A stretch of 55,194 nucleotides of DNA from NCBI GenBank assembly GCA_014874185.1, contig JACWAF010000034.1, positions 1-55,194 of the forward strand, in the 5' to 3' direction. The translations under genes and the position numbers were made by a program. Below the pieces are notes generated by a model. The model saw only the letters and a list, made by a program, of their open reading frames with translations. It made no database searches and was not told the origin of the DNA. This DNA is from Nitrospirota bacterium. Lineage in GTDB: Bacteria; Nitrospirota; Thermodesulfovibrionia; Thermodesulfovibrionales; JdFR-88. Positions within the stretch are counted from its first letter, which is position 1. Each line of letters opens with the position of its first letter. Of the stretch, positions 16,237-25,271 are shown piece by piece.

Positions 16237-18606
16237 TTACGGACATGTCCTTACGCCTTTCAGGAAGTCGTAAGCGGGACCGCTATTGCCCAGCGTACTC
16301 TCCACGGAGCAGTTGAGGAGGCCATCGTCCAGGAAGTCGATGGAATCGTAGATCAGGTATCTCGTGTAGAAGTTGTTGTGGACGAAGGCGCCGGGCATGT
16401 GTTCCAGCACGTTCAGGTTGAAGGCCGCGCCGACCGTATCAATATTGGGCCAGGCCGCAAAGGCGTTCGCAGAGGTGTTCGGGCAGGCGGGGGTGGTGAA
16501 GAAATAGGGATAGCTGCTGCAGAAATAAATGCCTTTTAAGGCAAGCTGCGCCGCTATCGCGTTGAGGGCCGCGTCGTACTGTGAATTGAGCAGGGTCAGG
16601 GTGGGCGCGTCCATCGTGGATGTGGTCTTCCCGTGGCAATTGTTGCAGACCGCCTGGGAGTTTATGGCGGTCACGTTTCCGGAGCTGTCTTCAGTGGTTG
16701 CAAGGAAGAGATGGCTCGGGTGGTCGAGGCCGGTCAGCATGTGGCAGCTTGCGCACGGGCCGTTCTCGCCGATTCCCGGCAATACATCGGTGCCGATGCT
16801 GTTGTGGATAAAGGCGGACACGTTGTCATAGCTTCGGCCCGCGAATTCATAGCCTATTGTCCTGAACATGATGCCGCCAGCGGCAAGGTAATGGGAGTTC
16901 AGGTTCCCGAAGGTCGAATTGGCGATAGTGGCGAAGGGGAGCGACTTCACATATTCACCCGTCTCCCTGCCCGAGTGACAGTTCAGGCAGACGAAAGACC
17001 CCTGGAGGGACGCCGGAGTGTTGATTATCGGGAAGCTCCTGCCGGGCGGCAATACGTAAGTGGTGTTGCCGCTTGAATCCACCAGGTCCGCCGTAGAGAA
17101 CTGTCCCGGATTGCGGATAACGCCGTTATTGGTCTGGTGGCAGGCCCAGCAATAGAGCAGTTCCGCCTGTTCGCCTACCGCCCTGAATCCGGTCCCATTG
17201 GGGTTGTTGGGGGCATTATCGCTTGCCCCGCAATAGATGCCGCCGGTTGCGGCTTTGTTGGCCATGTTCCTGAAGCCCGTTGCGGTATGGCACCTCTGGC
17301 ATATACTTCTGTCAGCTGAGGTGCCAGGCGCGATATTCTTGAAGTCGTATTCTGCCCAGGGCGCCTCCACCGTATTGGCCGCAAAAGCCGCCGCGCGGTT
17401 TTCACCCGCGGCCTCTTTGGCCTGGAAGAGGTGGCCCGCATGGGCGGAGCTTGCCCACTCCCGGTTTATTGTGACGCTTGCCGCGTGCTGGTTATGGCAG
17501 TCCAGGCAGTTGCCGCAGTTGTTGTTTTGGGGGTCTTCGCTGTGGTCGCACGTGGGGTCAACTATGTATCCCTCTATGCCGCCGGTATTTGCGATGAGGG
17601 CGGTAGTTACAGGGTTTCTCTGTGGTGTATTTGGGAGATCATAATGCGTGTCGGTGATAATCTCGTTCATCACCCCGAACCTGTTCACGGAGGGGTCGTG
17701 GAAGGCCTGTTCATTCAGGGTAGGAGTTCCTCCGGGAGGGGTCGGGGCCGCTGTGTACAGCTGATGGCAGGACGTGCAGGTACGGAATGTGTCGGTCCAC
17801 GTGTCCGGGGCCGAAGACAGGTCACCCAGGATAACATTGCCTACCTGATGGGCGTCATGACAGGTCCTGCACTGCACGACCGAGGCGTTCGGGATAGGCG
17901 GCTCTCCGCCCAGCGTATTTTCAATCACTCCGTAGCTCTCGGTTCCGCTTATCAGGGTTATATACCTTCTTGCGCCCTCATCCGTATGGCAGCGCCCGCA
18001 GGGCATTCTCACGTCTGTCGTGCTGTTTGCCACCAGGTTGGGCGGCACTATGCTGTGGGCGTGTTTGGATGCGGAATAGTCCTCATAGATGCTGATCCCC
18101 TCCGGCCTCACGTCCGTATGGGGGAACTTTGATGTATGGCACTGGCCGCACCTGGATGCATCCGGAGTCGGGAACGGCATCGGGCCTATGCCATAATGGT
18201 TTCCGCCCGGGCCGTGGCAGCTCTCGCATCCCACAACCGGCCTGGAGTCCCCCAGGTTGGTGATCCCGGCCGCCACAAGGTTGTCTATGGACCTGCCGTC
18301 TCCGAGCTGGTCGTGGCAGCTGATGCAGAACGCGTTATTGTCTATATCGGCGTAACTTGGCGTATTGGCAAAGTTGGCGTGCATGCTGTTTACCCATCCC
18401 ACGCCCGTAACGTCTCCGAAGGGCTTGATAAGGCCCGATGGGTTGCGGCTGTCCGAATGGCAGTTGTAGCAGGTGCCTATCCCCACGGTTGCAATTCCCA
18501 CGGGCGGCGGGGCCGCGGCCTCCTTCTTGCTGCTGCCGCAGGCGGAAAGGGCGAAGGCAATCGCCAGGACCGATATATATCCTATCCATTTCCTGTCCAG
18601 TTTCAT
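16237..18606 (-). CDS. 13-haem c-type cytochrome lipoprotein
   Basis: A 789-residue secreted multihaem cytochrome. The signal peptide ends in the canonical lipobox LSAC (20-23), followed by a G/S/A/P-rich linker, which indicates a lipidated, probably outer-surface protein. I count 13 CxxCH haem motifs, spread from residue 46 to about 670. The C-terminal 120 residues have no haem motif but contain further cysteines. It is the last gene of a porin / 9-haem / 13-haem set, the composition of porin-cytochrome conduits such as OmbB-OmaB-OmcB in Geobacter. In that model it is the exterior cytochrome that passes electrons to minerals, electrodes or partner cells. The conduit role is inferred from gene order; haem binding is plain. 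Confidence 0.9.
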   Translation of the reverse strand: MKLDRKWIGYISVLAIAFALSACGSSKKEAAAPPPVGIATVGIGTCYNCHSDSRNPSGLIKPFGDVTGVGWVNSMHANFANTPSYADIDNNAFCISCHDQLGDGRSIDNLVAAGITNLGDSRPVVGCESCHGPGGNHYGIGPMPFPTPDASRCGQCHTSKFPHTDVRPEGISIYEDYSASKHAHSIVPPNLVANSTTDVRMPCGRCHTDEGARRYITLISGTESYGVIENTLGGEPPIPNASVVQCRTCHDAHQVGNVILGDLSSAPDTWTDTFRTCTSCHQLYTAAPTPPGGTPTLNEQAFHDPSVNRFGVMNEIITDTHYDLPNTPQRNPVTTALIANTGGIEGYIVDPTCDHSEDPQNNNCGNCLDCHNQHAASVTINREWASSAHAGHLFQAKEAAGENRAAAFAANTVEAPWAEYDFKNIAPGTSADRSICQRCHTATGFRNMANKAATGGIYCGASDNAPNNPNGTGFRAVGEQAELLYCWACHQTNNGVIRNPGQFSTADLVDSSGNTTYVLPPGRSFPIINTPASLQGSFVCLNCHSGRETGEYVKSLPFATIANSTFGNLNSHYLAAGGIMFRTIGYEFAGRSYDNVSAFIHNSIGTDVLPGIGENGPCASCHMLTGLDHPSHLFLATTEDSSGNVTAINSQAVCNNCHGKTTSTMDAPTLTLLNSQYDAALNAIAAQLALKGIYFCSSYPYFFTTPACPNTSANAFAAWPNIDTVGAAFNLNVLEHMPGAFVHNNFYTRYLIYDSIDFLDDGLLNCSVESTLGNSGPAYDFLKGVRTCP

Positions 18607-18639
18607 TTTTGCCCCCTTTTCTTTATTTCATCGATCCGT

Positions 18640-19419
18640 TTAATGGCATTTTATGCAGGTCCGGTTGTTGCTTCTGTTTCTCATCCTGTCGGCCAGAGAG
18701 CCGTTCCACCCTCTTGGGTGCGGGTTCACCATGAGGCCGCTGGTGGCGCTGTGGCACTTGAGGCAGACGTTCCCGTCGGGGTGGCAGGACTCGCAGCTGG
18801 CCAGGTTCCTTCTTGCCTCCCGCGCGTGGCCCAGCGACCATTGGTTCTTCGGGAGCATGCTGTTGGGGTGGCAGGTGGGGCACTGGGTTGCATTGAAGGT
18901 GCTGTGCATTGGTCCCGCCTGTGATACGCTCAGGTCCGACCAGCCCCGCCTGTGGGATATGGGCGCGAGGCCGGAGGGGTCGATCTGATTGAACTTCTGG
19001 TGGCAGGCCTGGCAGAACTTCCTCTCGTCGTGGCAGCGGTAGCAGGAGCGCGGGTCGTCAGCGGCCTTGATCGGATGCAGCTCCCTCCAGTCGGACCGGT
19101 GGGTGCGGGGCATGTAATCCGGGCCTGCGGTGGACTTGTGCAGGTCCGGCGTGATCCCGCCGCCGAAGTGGCAATCAAAACAGAATGAGCGGTTGTGACA
19201 GTCTCCGCATATGTTGGGTTTTTTTTCGGCATAGAGCCTGTGGTCCTGGTTCCAGGACGAAGCATGCGTAAAGGCGACATCGCTGTACTTGTGGCATTCC
19301 TGGCATTCCTTCAGGCTCATGGAGGCGTACTCCTTATGGGAGGGGACGGCGGCGAAGGCCAGCGCCGCCAAAGAAAGCATCATCAAAACAATAAAGACAA
19401 GCCTCAGTCTACCTTTCAT
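18640..19419 (-). CDS. 9-haem c-type cytochrome, periplasmic
   Basis: A 259-residue cytochrome with a cleavable signal peptide (hydrophobic FIVLMMLSLAALAFA) and nine CxxCH motifs. The last, CIKCH, forms the extreme C-terminus, so the protein ends on its haem ligand. The start at 19419 is chosen because GGAGG lies eight bases upstream; the porin stop overlaps this leader, suggesting coupling. Small size, dense haem content and the lack of a lipobox fit the periplasmic component inserted into the porin of a porin-cytochrome conduit. A cytochrome of the NrfH or tetrahaem type is excluded by the number of haems. Confidence 0.92.
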   Translation of the reverse strand: MKGRLRLVFIVLMMLSLAALAFAAVPSHKEYASMSLKECQECHKYSDVAFTHASSWNQDHRLYAEKKPNICGDCHNRSFCFDCHFGGGITPDLHKSTAGPDYMPRTHRSDWRELHPIKAADDPRSCYRCHDERKFCQACHQKFNQIDPSGLAPISHRRGWSDLSVSQAGPMHSTFNATQCPTCHPNSMLPKNQWSLGHAREARRNLASCESCHPDGNVCLKCHSATSGLMVNPHPRGWNGSLADRMRNRSNNRTCIKCH

Positions 19420-19436
19420 CTCTTCTGCCTCCATCG

Positions 19437-20720
19437 TTACAGGGTATAGTTAATAAACAGATAGCCGGAAGACCTGTGATCGAAGTTCTCGTTTATGTCA
19501 TCGGCTATCCTTGCACCGAAGGTGACCTGTTTGTTAAGGGTGTATTCCGCTCCGGCCCAGAGCCGGGTGGCGACCTGAAAATTGCTGTCGGAGTCGTCGA
19601 AGAGGGCGTCCCCGGTGTAAGCGCCCAGGGCAAGCTCCTTCTGCGGCCTGTAAATGTCATATTGCGCTCCGGCCGACAGCCGGAAATCCTTTTTGACCTT
19701 GTAATCGCCGGATAACTGAAAGCCCCACAGGTTGCCGCCATAGCCGGTGCGGTAATCCACGGAGCCGTTCAGGACAATATCCCTCAGGGGCGTTGCACGG
19801 GCGCCCACCGTGGCCACGTCGGCGGTATCGTCAGGGCCGTCGCCATAAATCTGTTTTGTGTACTGGACGTAAACGGAGACCGGCGCGGAGATGGTGTAAT
19901 TGGCATTGAAGAGATACTGGCTGTATTTGTCCACAGCGAAGACGCTGTATATGGAGGTGCTGTCAAATGTGGGATATTCCTGGTAGTATTCCAATTTCAG
20001 CATGAGGTCGCTTTTGGGGAACACGTCCAGGCCCAGAGTGGCCTCGTCTATCGCCCTGGATATCTCGTCATAGCGGACTTCGCCGTAGGGGCTGAAGTAT
20101 TTGAGAGACACCCTCGCGTTCGCCCCGAACTCCGAGCGGGAGTTGTCCCAGTGGTCGTACCGTCTCGTATAGCTGATCCCGGCCTGTACGGGCTTGAGGC
20201 TGTTAAGGTGCACGTCGATCCCCCAGACATAGTTCCCCAGGCGTGAGTAATCGGAATCCAGGGAGTATTGTACGTTCATGCCGCCCGCGAGCGTTATCCC
20301 GATCGGGCCCAGGTTATTGAGGTTCAGGGATGCCCCATCCAGCACGGACGAGCCGGATGTGAAGTTCACGTATTGCCTGCCAAGGCGCAGTGTGACGTCA
20401 TTTATGGGCCTGTAATCGAGGTATAAAAAATAGACCCTGCCCATGATGTCGTCACTCCTCAGGATGTCGTGCCCGCTAAAATCCTTGGCTGCCCTCACGT
20501 AACCCGTAATAGAGTATTTGTCCGATTGCGGGTTGTAGCCGAACCTGATATATTGGGCCAGTATCGATTGCGCGTCTCCCAGCATTTCGTCATCACCCCA
20601 GATGAACTGGGTGGAGGAGTTGAACTGGAGATTGTCATCCGCCCAGCCCGCAGCCGGGAGGATTATCAGAAAGGGAACGGTCAAAAGGGGAAAAAGTAAC
20701 AGGTGAAGGGCTTTTTTCAT
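19437..20720 (-). CDS. Outer-membrane porin of a porin-cytochrome conduit
   Basis: A 427-residue protein with a signal peptide ending near AGWADD, then continuous amphipathic beta strands with many aromatic girdle residues (YIRFGYNP, VYFLYLDYRP, LRLGRQYVNF), ending YLFINYTL. No plug or periplasmic domain is visible. As first gene of a three-gene operon with two multihaem cytochromes, it is best read as the barrel that holds the periplasmic cytochrome, functionally like MtrB or OmbB, although I do not see an MtrB N-terminal CxxC. A possible promoter lies upstream (TTGACA on the minus strand at 20827-20822, weak -10). A substrate porin is the alternative. Confidence 0.8.
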   Translation of the reverse strand: MKKALHLLLFPLLTVPFLIILPAAGWADDNLQFNSSTQFIWGDDEMLGDAQSILAQYIRFGYNPQSDKYSITGYVRAAKDFSGHDILRSDDIMGRVYFLYLDYRPINDVTLRLGRQYVNFTSGSSVLDGASLNLNNLGPIGITLAGGMNVQYSLDSDYSRLGNYVWGIDVHLNSLKPVQAGISYTRRYDHWDNSRSEFGANARVSLKYFSPYGEVRYDEISRAIDEATLGLDVFPKSDLMLKLEYYQEYPTFDSTSIYSVFAVDKYSQYLFNANYTISAPVSVYVQYTKQIYGDGPDDTADVATVGARATPLRDIVLNGSVDYRTGYGGNLWGFQLSGDYKVKKDFRLSAGAQYDIYRPQKELALGAYTGDALFDDSDSNFQVATRLWAGAEYTLNKQVTFGARIADDINENFDHRSSGYLFINYTL

Positions 20721-20879
20721 AGTTTACCCCCTCTGAGGCATGAAAGGTTAAAGGATGCTCTTTGGTTAGCTTAGAGGAAAGTACCCGCCTTTGATAAAAA
20801 TCTCTCAAAGGTTTGTGACTATGTCAAGAAAAAAGATCATGCCGGCGCGGGCCTGCCTGGAATCGGTTTATTATTTTCA

Positions 20880-20915
20880 TTGCCCTGCTTTTTATAAAGG
20901 CTTATACTTAAAAAA
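20880..20915 (+). promoter_or_regulatory. Sigma-70-type promoter of the hyp operon
   Basis: TTGCCC (20880-20885), a 17-base spacer, then TATACT (20903-20908). Transcription would begin near 20915, after the upstream ATG codons of the hypA frame and before the TTG at 20947. This supports the TTG start. An AGAGGAGC ribosome site is at 20931-20938. The surrounding 20721-20946 gap otherwise holds only the divergent porin promoter region. Confidence 0.6.
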
Positions 20916-20946
20916 ATTTATACCTGCTAAAGAGGAGCGAGCCGGT

Positions 20947-21291
20947 TTGCACGAGGCCTCAATTGCACAGAGCATCTTTGAGATGACCTCCAGGAACTGC
21001 CTGGAGGCGGGCTACAGCGAGATAAAATCGATCCGTGTGAGGATAGGGCGGGGCTGCGGCGTGCAGCCCGATGCCCTCATGTTCGCATTCGAGGCGCTGA
21101 AGGCGGAGACGATAGCAAGCGGGGCGGCACTGGAGATTGAGGTGGTCCCCCTCGGGGGCACCTGCAACGGCTGCATGGAGCCCTTCGAGACGGAAGAGCA
21201 ATATATACTTTCCTGCCCCAGGTGCGGCTCCAGTTCTTTCAAGATAGAAAAAGGCTATGAGATGGATATCGTGGATATGGAGGTTAATTGA
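20947..21291 (+). CDS. hypA: HypA, hydrogenase nickel insertion protein
   Basis: A 114-residue nickel chaperone for [NiFe]-hydrogenase maturation. Starting at TTG 20947 the product begins M-H-E, the conserved nickel-binding N-terminus of HypA. A zinc site is formed by CNGC and CPRC in the C-terminal third. The frame is open further upstream, but those codons precede the promoter and lack HypA similarity. It is followed at once by hypB, and the two cooperate in Ni delivery. Confidence 0.95.
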   Translation: MHEASIAQSIFEMTSRNCLEAGYSEIKSIRVRIGRGCGVQPDALMFAFEALKAETIASGAALEIEVVPLGGTCNGCMEPFETEEQYILSCPRCGSSSFKIEKGYEMDIVDMEVN

Positions 21292-21932
21292 TGAATGTGA
21301 AGGTGGTTTCACGCATCCTGGAAGCCAACGACAGGATCGCCGGAGAGAACGCAGGCATCCTCAGGCAGAAAGGGATTTATTCCATCAACCTTATGGGCGC
21401 TCCCGGGGCGGGAAAGACCTCTATACTGGAGCGCCTTATCCCCGCCCTTAACGGGAAAAGGAAAACCGGCGTGATAGAGGGCGATATCGCGGGCACGGAG
21501 GATGCCGAGAGGATAAACTCGCTGGGGGTGCCCGTCGTGCAGATAAATACTGGCGGCGCGTGCCACCTGGACGCAAACATGATAAGGGAGGTGCTTCCCG
21601 AACTCCCGCTTGACGGAATCGATATCCTCATAATCGAGAACGTGGGCAACCTCGTATGCCCGGCGGAATTCGACGTGGGCGAGGACATGAAGGCAATGGT
21701 GCTGTCCGTAGCCGAAGGCCATGACAAGCCTCTCAAATATCCTCTCATGTTCCAGAAGTCCTCCGCGCTGATTATAAACAAGATAGACCTGCTGCCCCAT
21801 GTGGGCGCGGACCTGGCGAGAATAAGGAAAGACGCCCTGGCCCTGAACCCCCGTCTGAAAATATTCGAGGTCTCTTCCAGGACCGGAGAGGGTTTCGATA
21901 GCCTGACCGAATGGCTGAGCGGGCTCAGATAG
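21288..21932 (+). CDS. hypB: HypB, hydrogenase maturation GTPase
   Basis: A 214-residue SIMIBI-class GTPase driving nickel insertion. The P-loop GAPGAGKTS is at about residues 37-45; the metal-site region GGACHLDANM and the NKIDLLPHV nucleotide motif are present. There is no histidine-rich N-terminus, so it lacks the nickel-storage tail of some homologues. It overlaps hypA by 4 bases and hypF by 22 bases. Confidence 0.97.
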   Translation: MMNVKVVSRILEANDRIAGENAGILRQKGIYSINLMGAPGAGKTSILERLIPALNGKRKTGVIEGDIAGTEDAERINSLGVPVVQINTGGACHLDANMIREVLPELPLDGIDILIIENVGNLVCPAEFDVGEDMKAMVLSVAEGHDKPLKYPLMFQKSSALIINKIDLLPHVGADLARIRKDALALNPRLKIFEVSSRTGEGFDSLTEWLSGLR

Positions 21933-24226
21933 AGGTAACGGGGATCGTCCAGGGGGTCGGGTTCAGGCCGTTCGTCTACGGCCTGGCCAGATCGATGGGC
22001 CTCAAGGGATACGTGGCCAATACCTCTGATGGAGTGAGCATTGATGTGGAGGGCGACGGAATACCCCTTTTTATCCAAAGGCTAGTCGGCGAGGCCCCGC
22101 CGCTGTCAAAGATAAGCGATTACAGGCTTAATCCGCTTCCAGTGCGGGGCTATCCGGATTTCAGGATACTTGAAAGCAGGGTCCTGCCAAGGCAGGACAG
22201 GTTCACCCTCATCTCGCCGGACGTGTCCGTCTGCGGGGATTGCCTCAAGGAACTCTTTGATCCAGCGGACAGGCGCTACCGCTACCCTTTCATAAACTGC
22301 ACAAACTGCGGTCCAAGGTACACGATAACAAAAAGCATCCCATACGACCGGAAGAACACCACAATGGCCCCTTTCCGGATGTGCCCGGAATGCGAGGCCG
22401 AGTATGCTGATCCCGCGGACAGGCGGTTCCACGCCGAACCAAATGCCTGCCCGGCATGCGGCCCCCGGCTGGAATTCAGAGAAGCCATGGAAAGGGGGTT
22501 CATTTACAAGGCCTACTCCAGCCCGCTTGAAAAGGCGGTGCAGCTCCTTAAAGAGGGCGGAATACTGGCCTTAAAAGGCCTGGGCGGGTTTCACCTTGCC
22601 TGCTGCGCCCTGAATGAAAAGGCAATCTCCCTTTTAAGAGAAAGAAAGAGAAGAAGCAACAAGCCCTTCGCCCTCATGGCGAAGGACACGGAGACGGTTG
22701 ATCTGTATTGCGAAGTCTCGGAGGCGGAACGGGAACTGCTCCAGTCAATCCGAAGGCCGATAGTCCTTTTAAAAAAGAAAAAGGATTGCGGGCTGGGCGC
22801 GGTCTCTCCCAATAACGCGCATATCGGTTTCATGCTGCCCTATACGCCGCTTCATTATCTACTGGCTGCCGGGATGGGCTCTCCCCTTGTGATGACGAGC
22901 GGCAATCTGGCCGAGGAGCCCATAATCAAAGATAATGAAGCGGCCGTGGAAAGGCTCGCCTCTCTTGTTGATGGCTTCCTGCTCCATGACAGGGATATTT
23001 ACGCGAGGGCTGATGATACAGTGCTGAGGGTGCGAAGAGGCCGAAATATATCGTTCATCAGGCGTTCGCGGGGTTACGCCCCGGAGCCTGTCCCGCTCCC
23101 TTCGGAAGGCCCTGACGTGCTCGGTGTGGGGGCGGACCTGAAGAACGCCTTTACGGTCACGAAAGGCGGGTTCGCCGTCTGCGGCCAGCACACGGGCGAT
23201 ATGGAAAATTACGAGACACTGAAGGCATTTGAAGAAAATCTGGAACATATGAAAAATATTTACCGGGTGGAACCAGCGGCGCTGGCGCATGATCTGCACC
23301 CGGAATACCTCTCAACCAAGTGGGCCTTGTCTCAAGGCATTCCCAAGTATGCCGTCCAGCACCATTACGCTCACATCCTCTCGGTTATGGCCGAGCACGG
23401 GCTCAGGGAGAAGGTCATAGGGGTGGCCTTCGACGGCACAGGGTACGGCACGGACGGAAATCTATGGGGCGGCGAGTTTTTGGTCTGCGGTCTGAACGGC
23501 TTTGAACGGGCGGCACACTTCAAATATGTCCCCCTTCCGGGCGGCCAGAGGGCCATAAAGGAACCATGGCGGACGGCGGTAAGCTATGCGGCATCCGCTT
23601 TTGAAATGGCCGCTCCTGATATTTTAAAACGGCTCGGGTTTTTTGAGAAATACGGGAAAGAAAATACCGAAAACCTAACTAGGATATTAAGCGACAGGCA
23701 GCTGTCTCCCCTTTCCTCCGGGACCGGGAGGCTTTTTGACGCCGTATCCGCACTTATGGGCTTATGCGGGAGGAACACCTTTGAGGGCGAGGCGGCCATT
23801 GCGCTGGAATCTCTTGTCCAAAGCGGAATCGATGATTTATATCCGTTCAAGATGGAGAACGGGATCGTGGACTTCGCCCCGGCTATAAGAGGAATAGCGG
23901 AAGACGTCCTGAACCCCCCTCTGTCCCCCCTTGATTTAAGGGGGGATGAAAGGGGGGTTATATCAACCAAATTTCACAATACGGTCTGCGCGGCGGCTCT
24001 GGAGATGAGCATGAGGATATCGAGGGAACACGGCCTTAATGCCGTCGCCCTCTCCGGGGGCAGTTTCCAGAACATCTATCTCCTGGAACGGACAGCCAGT
24101 CTCCTTGAAGCGGCCGGTCTTAAGGTGTTTGCAAACGAGAAGGTCCCCGCGAATGACGGGGGACTATCGCTTGGGCAGGCTTACCTTATAAGAGAGAGGT
24201 TGAAAGATGAAGCGCCTGATCGATGA
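21911..24226 (+). CDS. hypF: HypF carbamoyltransferase, with a palindrome-derived insert
   Basis: A 771-residue enzyme that makes the thiocarboxamide precursor of the hydrogenase cyanide ligands. Domains in order: acylphosphatase-like (GIVQGVGFRPFV, 1-90), two zinc-finger motifs (CGDC...CTNCG and CPEC...CPACG, 105-190), a YrdC-like domain (about 200-380) and a Kae1-like carbamoyltransferase domain (VAFDGTGYG, 400-760). At residues 668-683 the sequence NPPLSPLDLRGDERGV is translated from an interspersed DNA palindrome (23912-23959), inserted in frame before the conserved KFHNTV block. The frame is intact, so the enzyme is probably functional. Confidence 0.96.
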   Translation: MAERAQIEVTGIVQGVGFRPFVYGLARSMGLKGYVANTSDGVSIDVEGDGIPLFIQRLVGEAPPLSKISDYRLNPLPVRGYPDFRILESRVLPRQDRFTLISPDVSVCGDCLKELFDPADRRYRYPFINCTNCGPRYTITKSIPYDRKNTTMAPFRMCPECEAEYADPADRRFHAEPNACPACGPRLEFREAMERGFIYKAYSSPLEKAVQLLKEGGILALKGLGGFHLACCALNEKAISLLRERKRRSNKPFALMAKDTETVDLYCEVSEAERELLQSIRRPIVLLKKKKDCGLGAVSPNNAHIGFMLPYTPLHYLLAAGMGSPLVMTSGNLAEEPIIKDNEAAVERLASLVDGFLLHDRDIYARADDTVLRVRRGRNISFIRRSRGYAPEPVPLPSEGPDVLGVGADLKNAFTVTKGGFAVCGQHTGDMENYETLKAFEENLEHMKNIYRVEPAALAHDLHPEYLSTKWALSQGIPKYAVQHHYAHILSVMAEHGLREKVIGVAFDGTGYGTDGNLWGGEFLVCGLNGFERAAHFKYVPLPGGQRAIKEPWRTAVSYAASAFEMAAPDILKRLGFFEKYGKENTENLTRILSDRQLSPLSSGTGRLFDAVSALMGLCGRNTFEGEAAIALESLVQSGIDDLYPFKMENGIVDFAPAIRGIAEDVLNPPLSPLDLRGDERGVISTKFHNTVCAAALEMSMRISREHGLNAVALSGGSFQNIYLLERTASLLEAAGLKVFANEKVPANDGGLSLGQAYLIRERLKDEAPDR
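23912..23959. repeat. Interspersed palindrome inserted in frame within hypF
   Basis: Outer arms AACCCCCCT (23912-23920) and AGGGGGGTT (23951-23959) enclose a second dyad, CCCCCCTTGATTTAAGGGGGG-like. It shares the TTTAAGGGGGGAT core and the overall layout with the copy at 4458-4493. The unit is 48 bp, a multiple of three, and contains no stop in the hypF frame. Confidence 0.85.
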
Positions 24227-25271
24227 GATCGCCAGACTGAGGACCGCGATCGGCAGGCCGGTAAAGCTGATGGAGGTCTGCGGCACTCACACGGTGGCCA
24301 TATTCAGGCAGGGGATACGGGGCCTGATCCCGCCTGACGTGCGGCTTATAAGCGGCCCCGGGTGCCCCGTATGCGTTACCGCCATAGAGGACATAGACGC
24401 GGCAATCCAGCTATCGCAGGCCGCCGGGGTGAGGCTCCTTACCTTTGGCGACATGATGAGGGTGCCCGGCGGTAAACTCTCTTTGATGGAGGCAAGGGCA
24501 GGGGGCGCTTCCGTAGATGTAATTTATTCGCCCATGGACGCGCTACAGATGGCAAAAAACAATGCCGGTTCGCAGGTGGTGTTCTTCGCTACCGGTTTCG
24601 AGACCACGTCGCCGCTCATCGCGGCCACCCTCGAAGAGGCGGAAAGGGCGGGGGTCGAAAATTTCTTCATTTACAGCGCGCACAAGCTGGTGCCCCCGGC
24701 CCTTTCAGCCCTTCTCGATTCGCCGGAGGTGCTTGTGGACGGGTTCATCCTTCCCGGCCACGTAAGCGCCATAATCGGGAAGAGGCCATATGAGTTCCTG
24801 GCCGGAAAATACAGGAAGCCGGGGGTGATAACCGGCTTTACGGCGGAGGACATTCTGGAAGGGATTTACATGATTTTAAAACAGATAGCGGCTGGCAGGC
24901 CTTCCATAGAGATACAATACAGGCAGGCCGTTAAAGAGGAGGGAAACCCGCGGGCCGTCTCTCTGATCGAGAAATTCTTTCAGCCCGAGGACGCCCACTG
25001 GCGCGGCATCGGCACAATCCCGGGAAGCGGGCTCAGGCTCAGGGAAGGGTACGCCCGCTTCAACGCGAAAAGACATTTCAGCCTTGCCCGATCGAATGCG
25101 CTTGAACCCATGGCGTGCTCCTGCGGGGAGATCCTGCGCGGCATAAAGACGCCAACCGAGTGCGCGCTTTTTGGCAAGGCCTGCAAGCCGGAGAGGCCCG
25201 TCGGGGCGTGCATGGTGAGCACCGAGGGCAGCTGCGCGGCCTATTACAAGTACGGAGGCCTGAATGGATAG
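24207..25271 (+). CDS. hypD: HypD, Fe-S scaffold for the Fe(CN)2CO cofactor
   Basis: A 354-residue protein that assembles the iron-cyanide-carbonyl unit together with HypC. The conserved CGTHT (about 25-29), GPGCPVCV (about 49-56) and GFETTSP motifs are present, and the C-terminal cysteines that ligate the 4Fe-4S cluster lie in CSCGEI, CALFGKAC and ACMVSTEGSC. It overlaps hypF by 20 bases and hypE by 8 bases. Confidence 0.97.
   Translation: MKRLIDEIARLRTAIGRPVKLMEVCGTHTVAIFRQGIRGLIPPDVRLISGPGCPVCVTAIEDIDAAIQLSQAAGVRLLTFGDMMRVPGGKLSLMEARAGGASVDVIYSPMDALQMAKNNAGSQVVFFATGFETTSPLIAATLEEAERAGVENFFIYSAHKLVPPALSALLDSPEVLVDGFILPGHVSAIIGKRPYEFLAGKYRKPGVITGFTAEDILEGIYMILKQIAAGRPSIEIQYRQAVKEEGNPRAVSLIEKFFQPEDAHWRGIGTIPGSGLRLREGYARFNAKRHFSLARSNALEPMACSCGEILRGIKTPTECALFGKACKPERPVGACMVSTEGSCAAYYKYGGLNG

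Noticed and set aside
20791-20946. Longer hypA reading frame
   Set aside because: HypA must begin M-H-E, which fits TTG 20947, and a good promoter lies at 20880-20908 within the supposed coding part.
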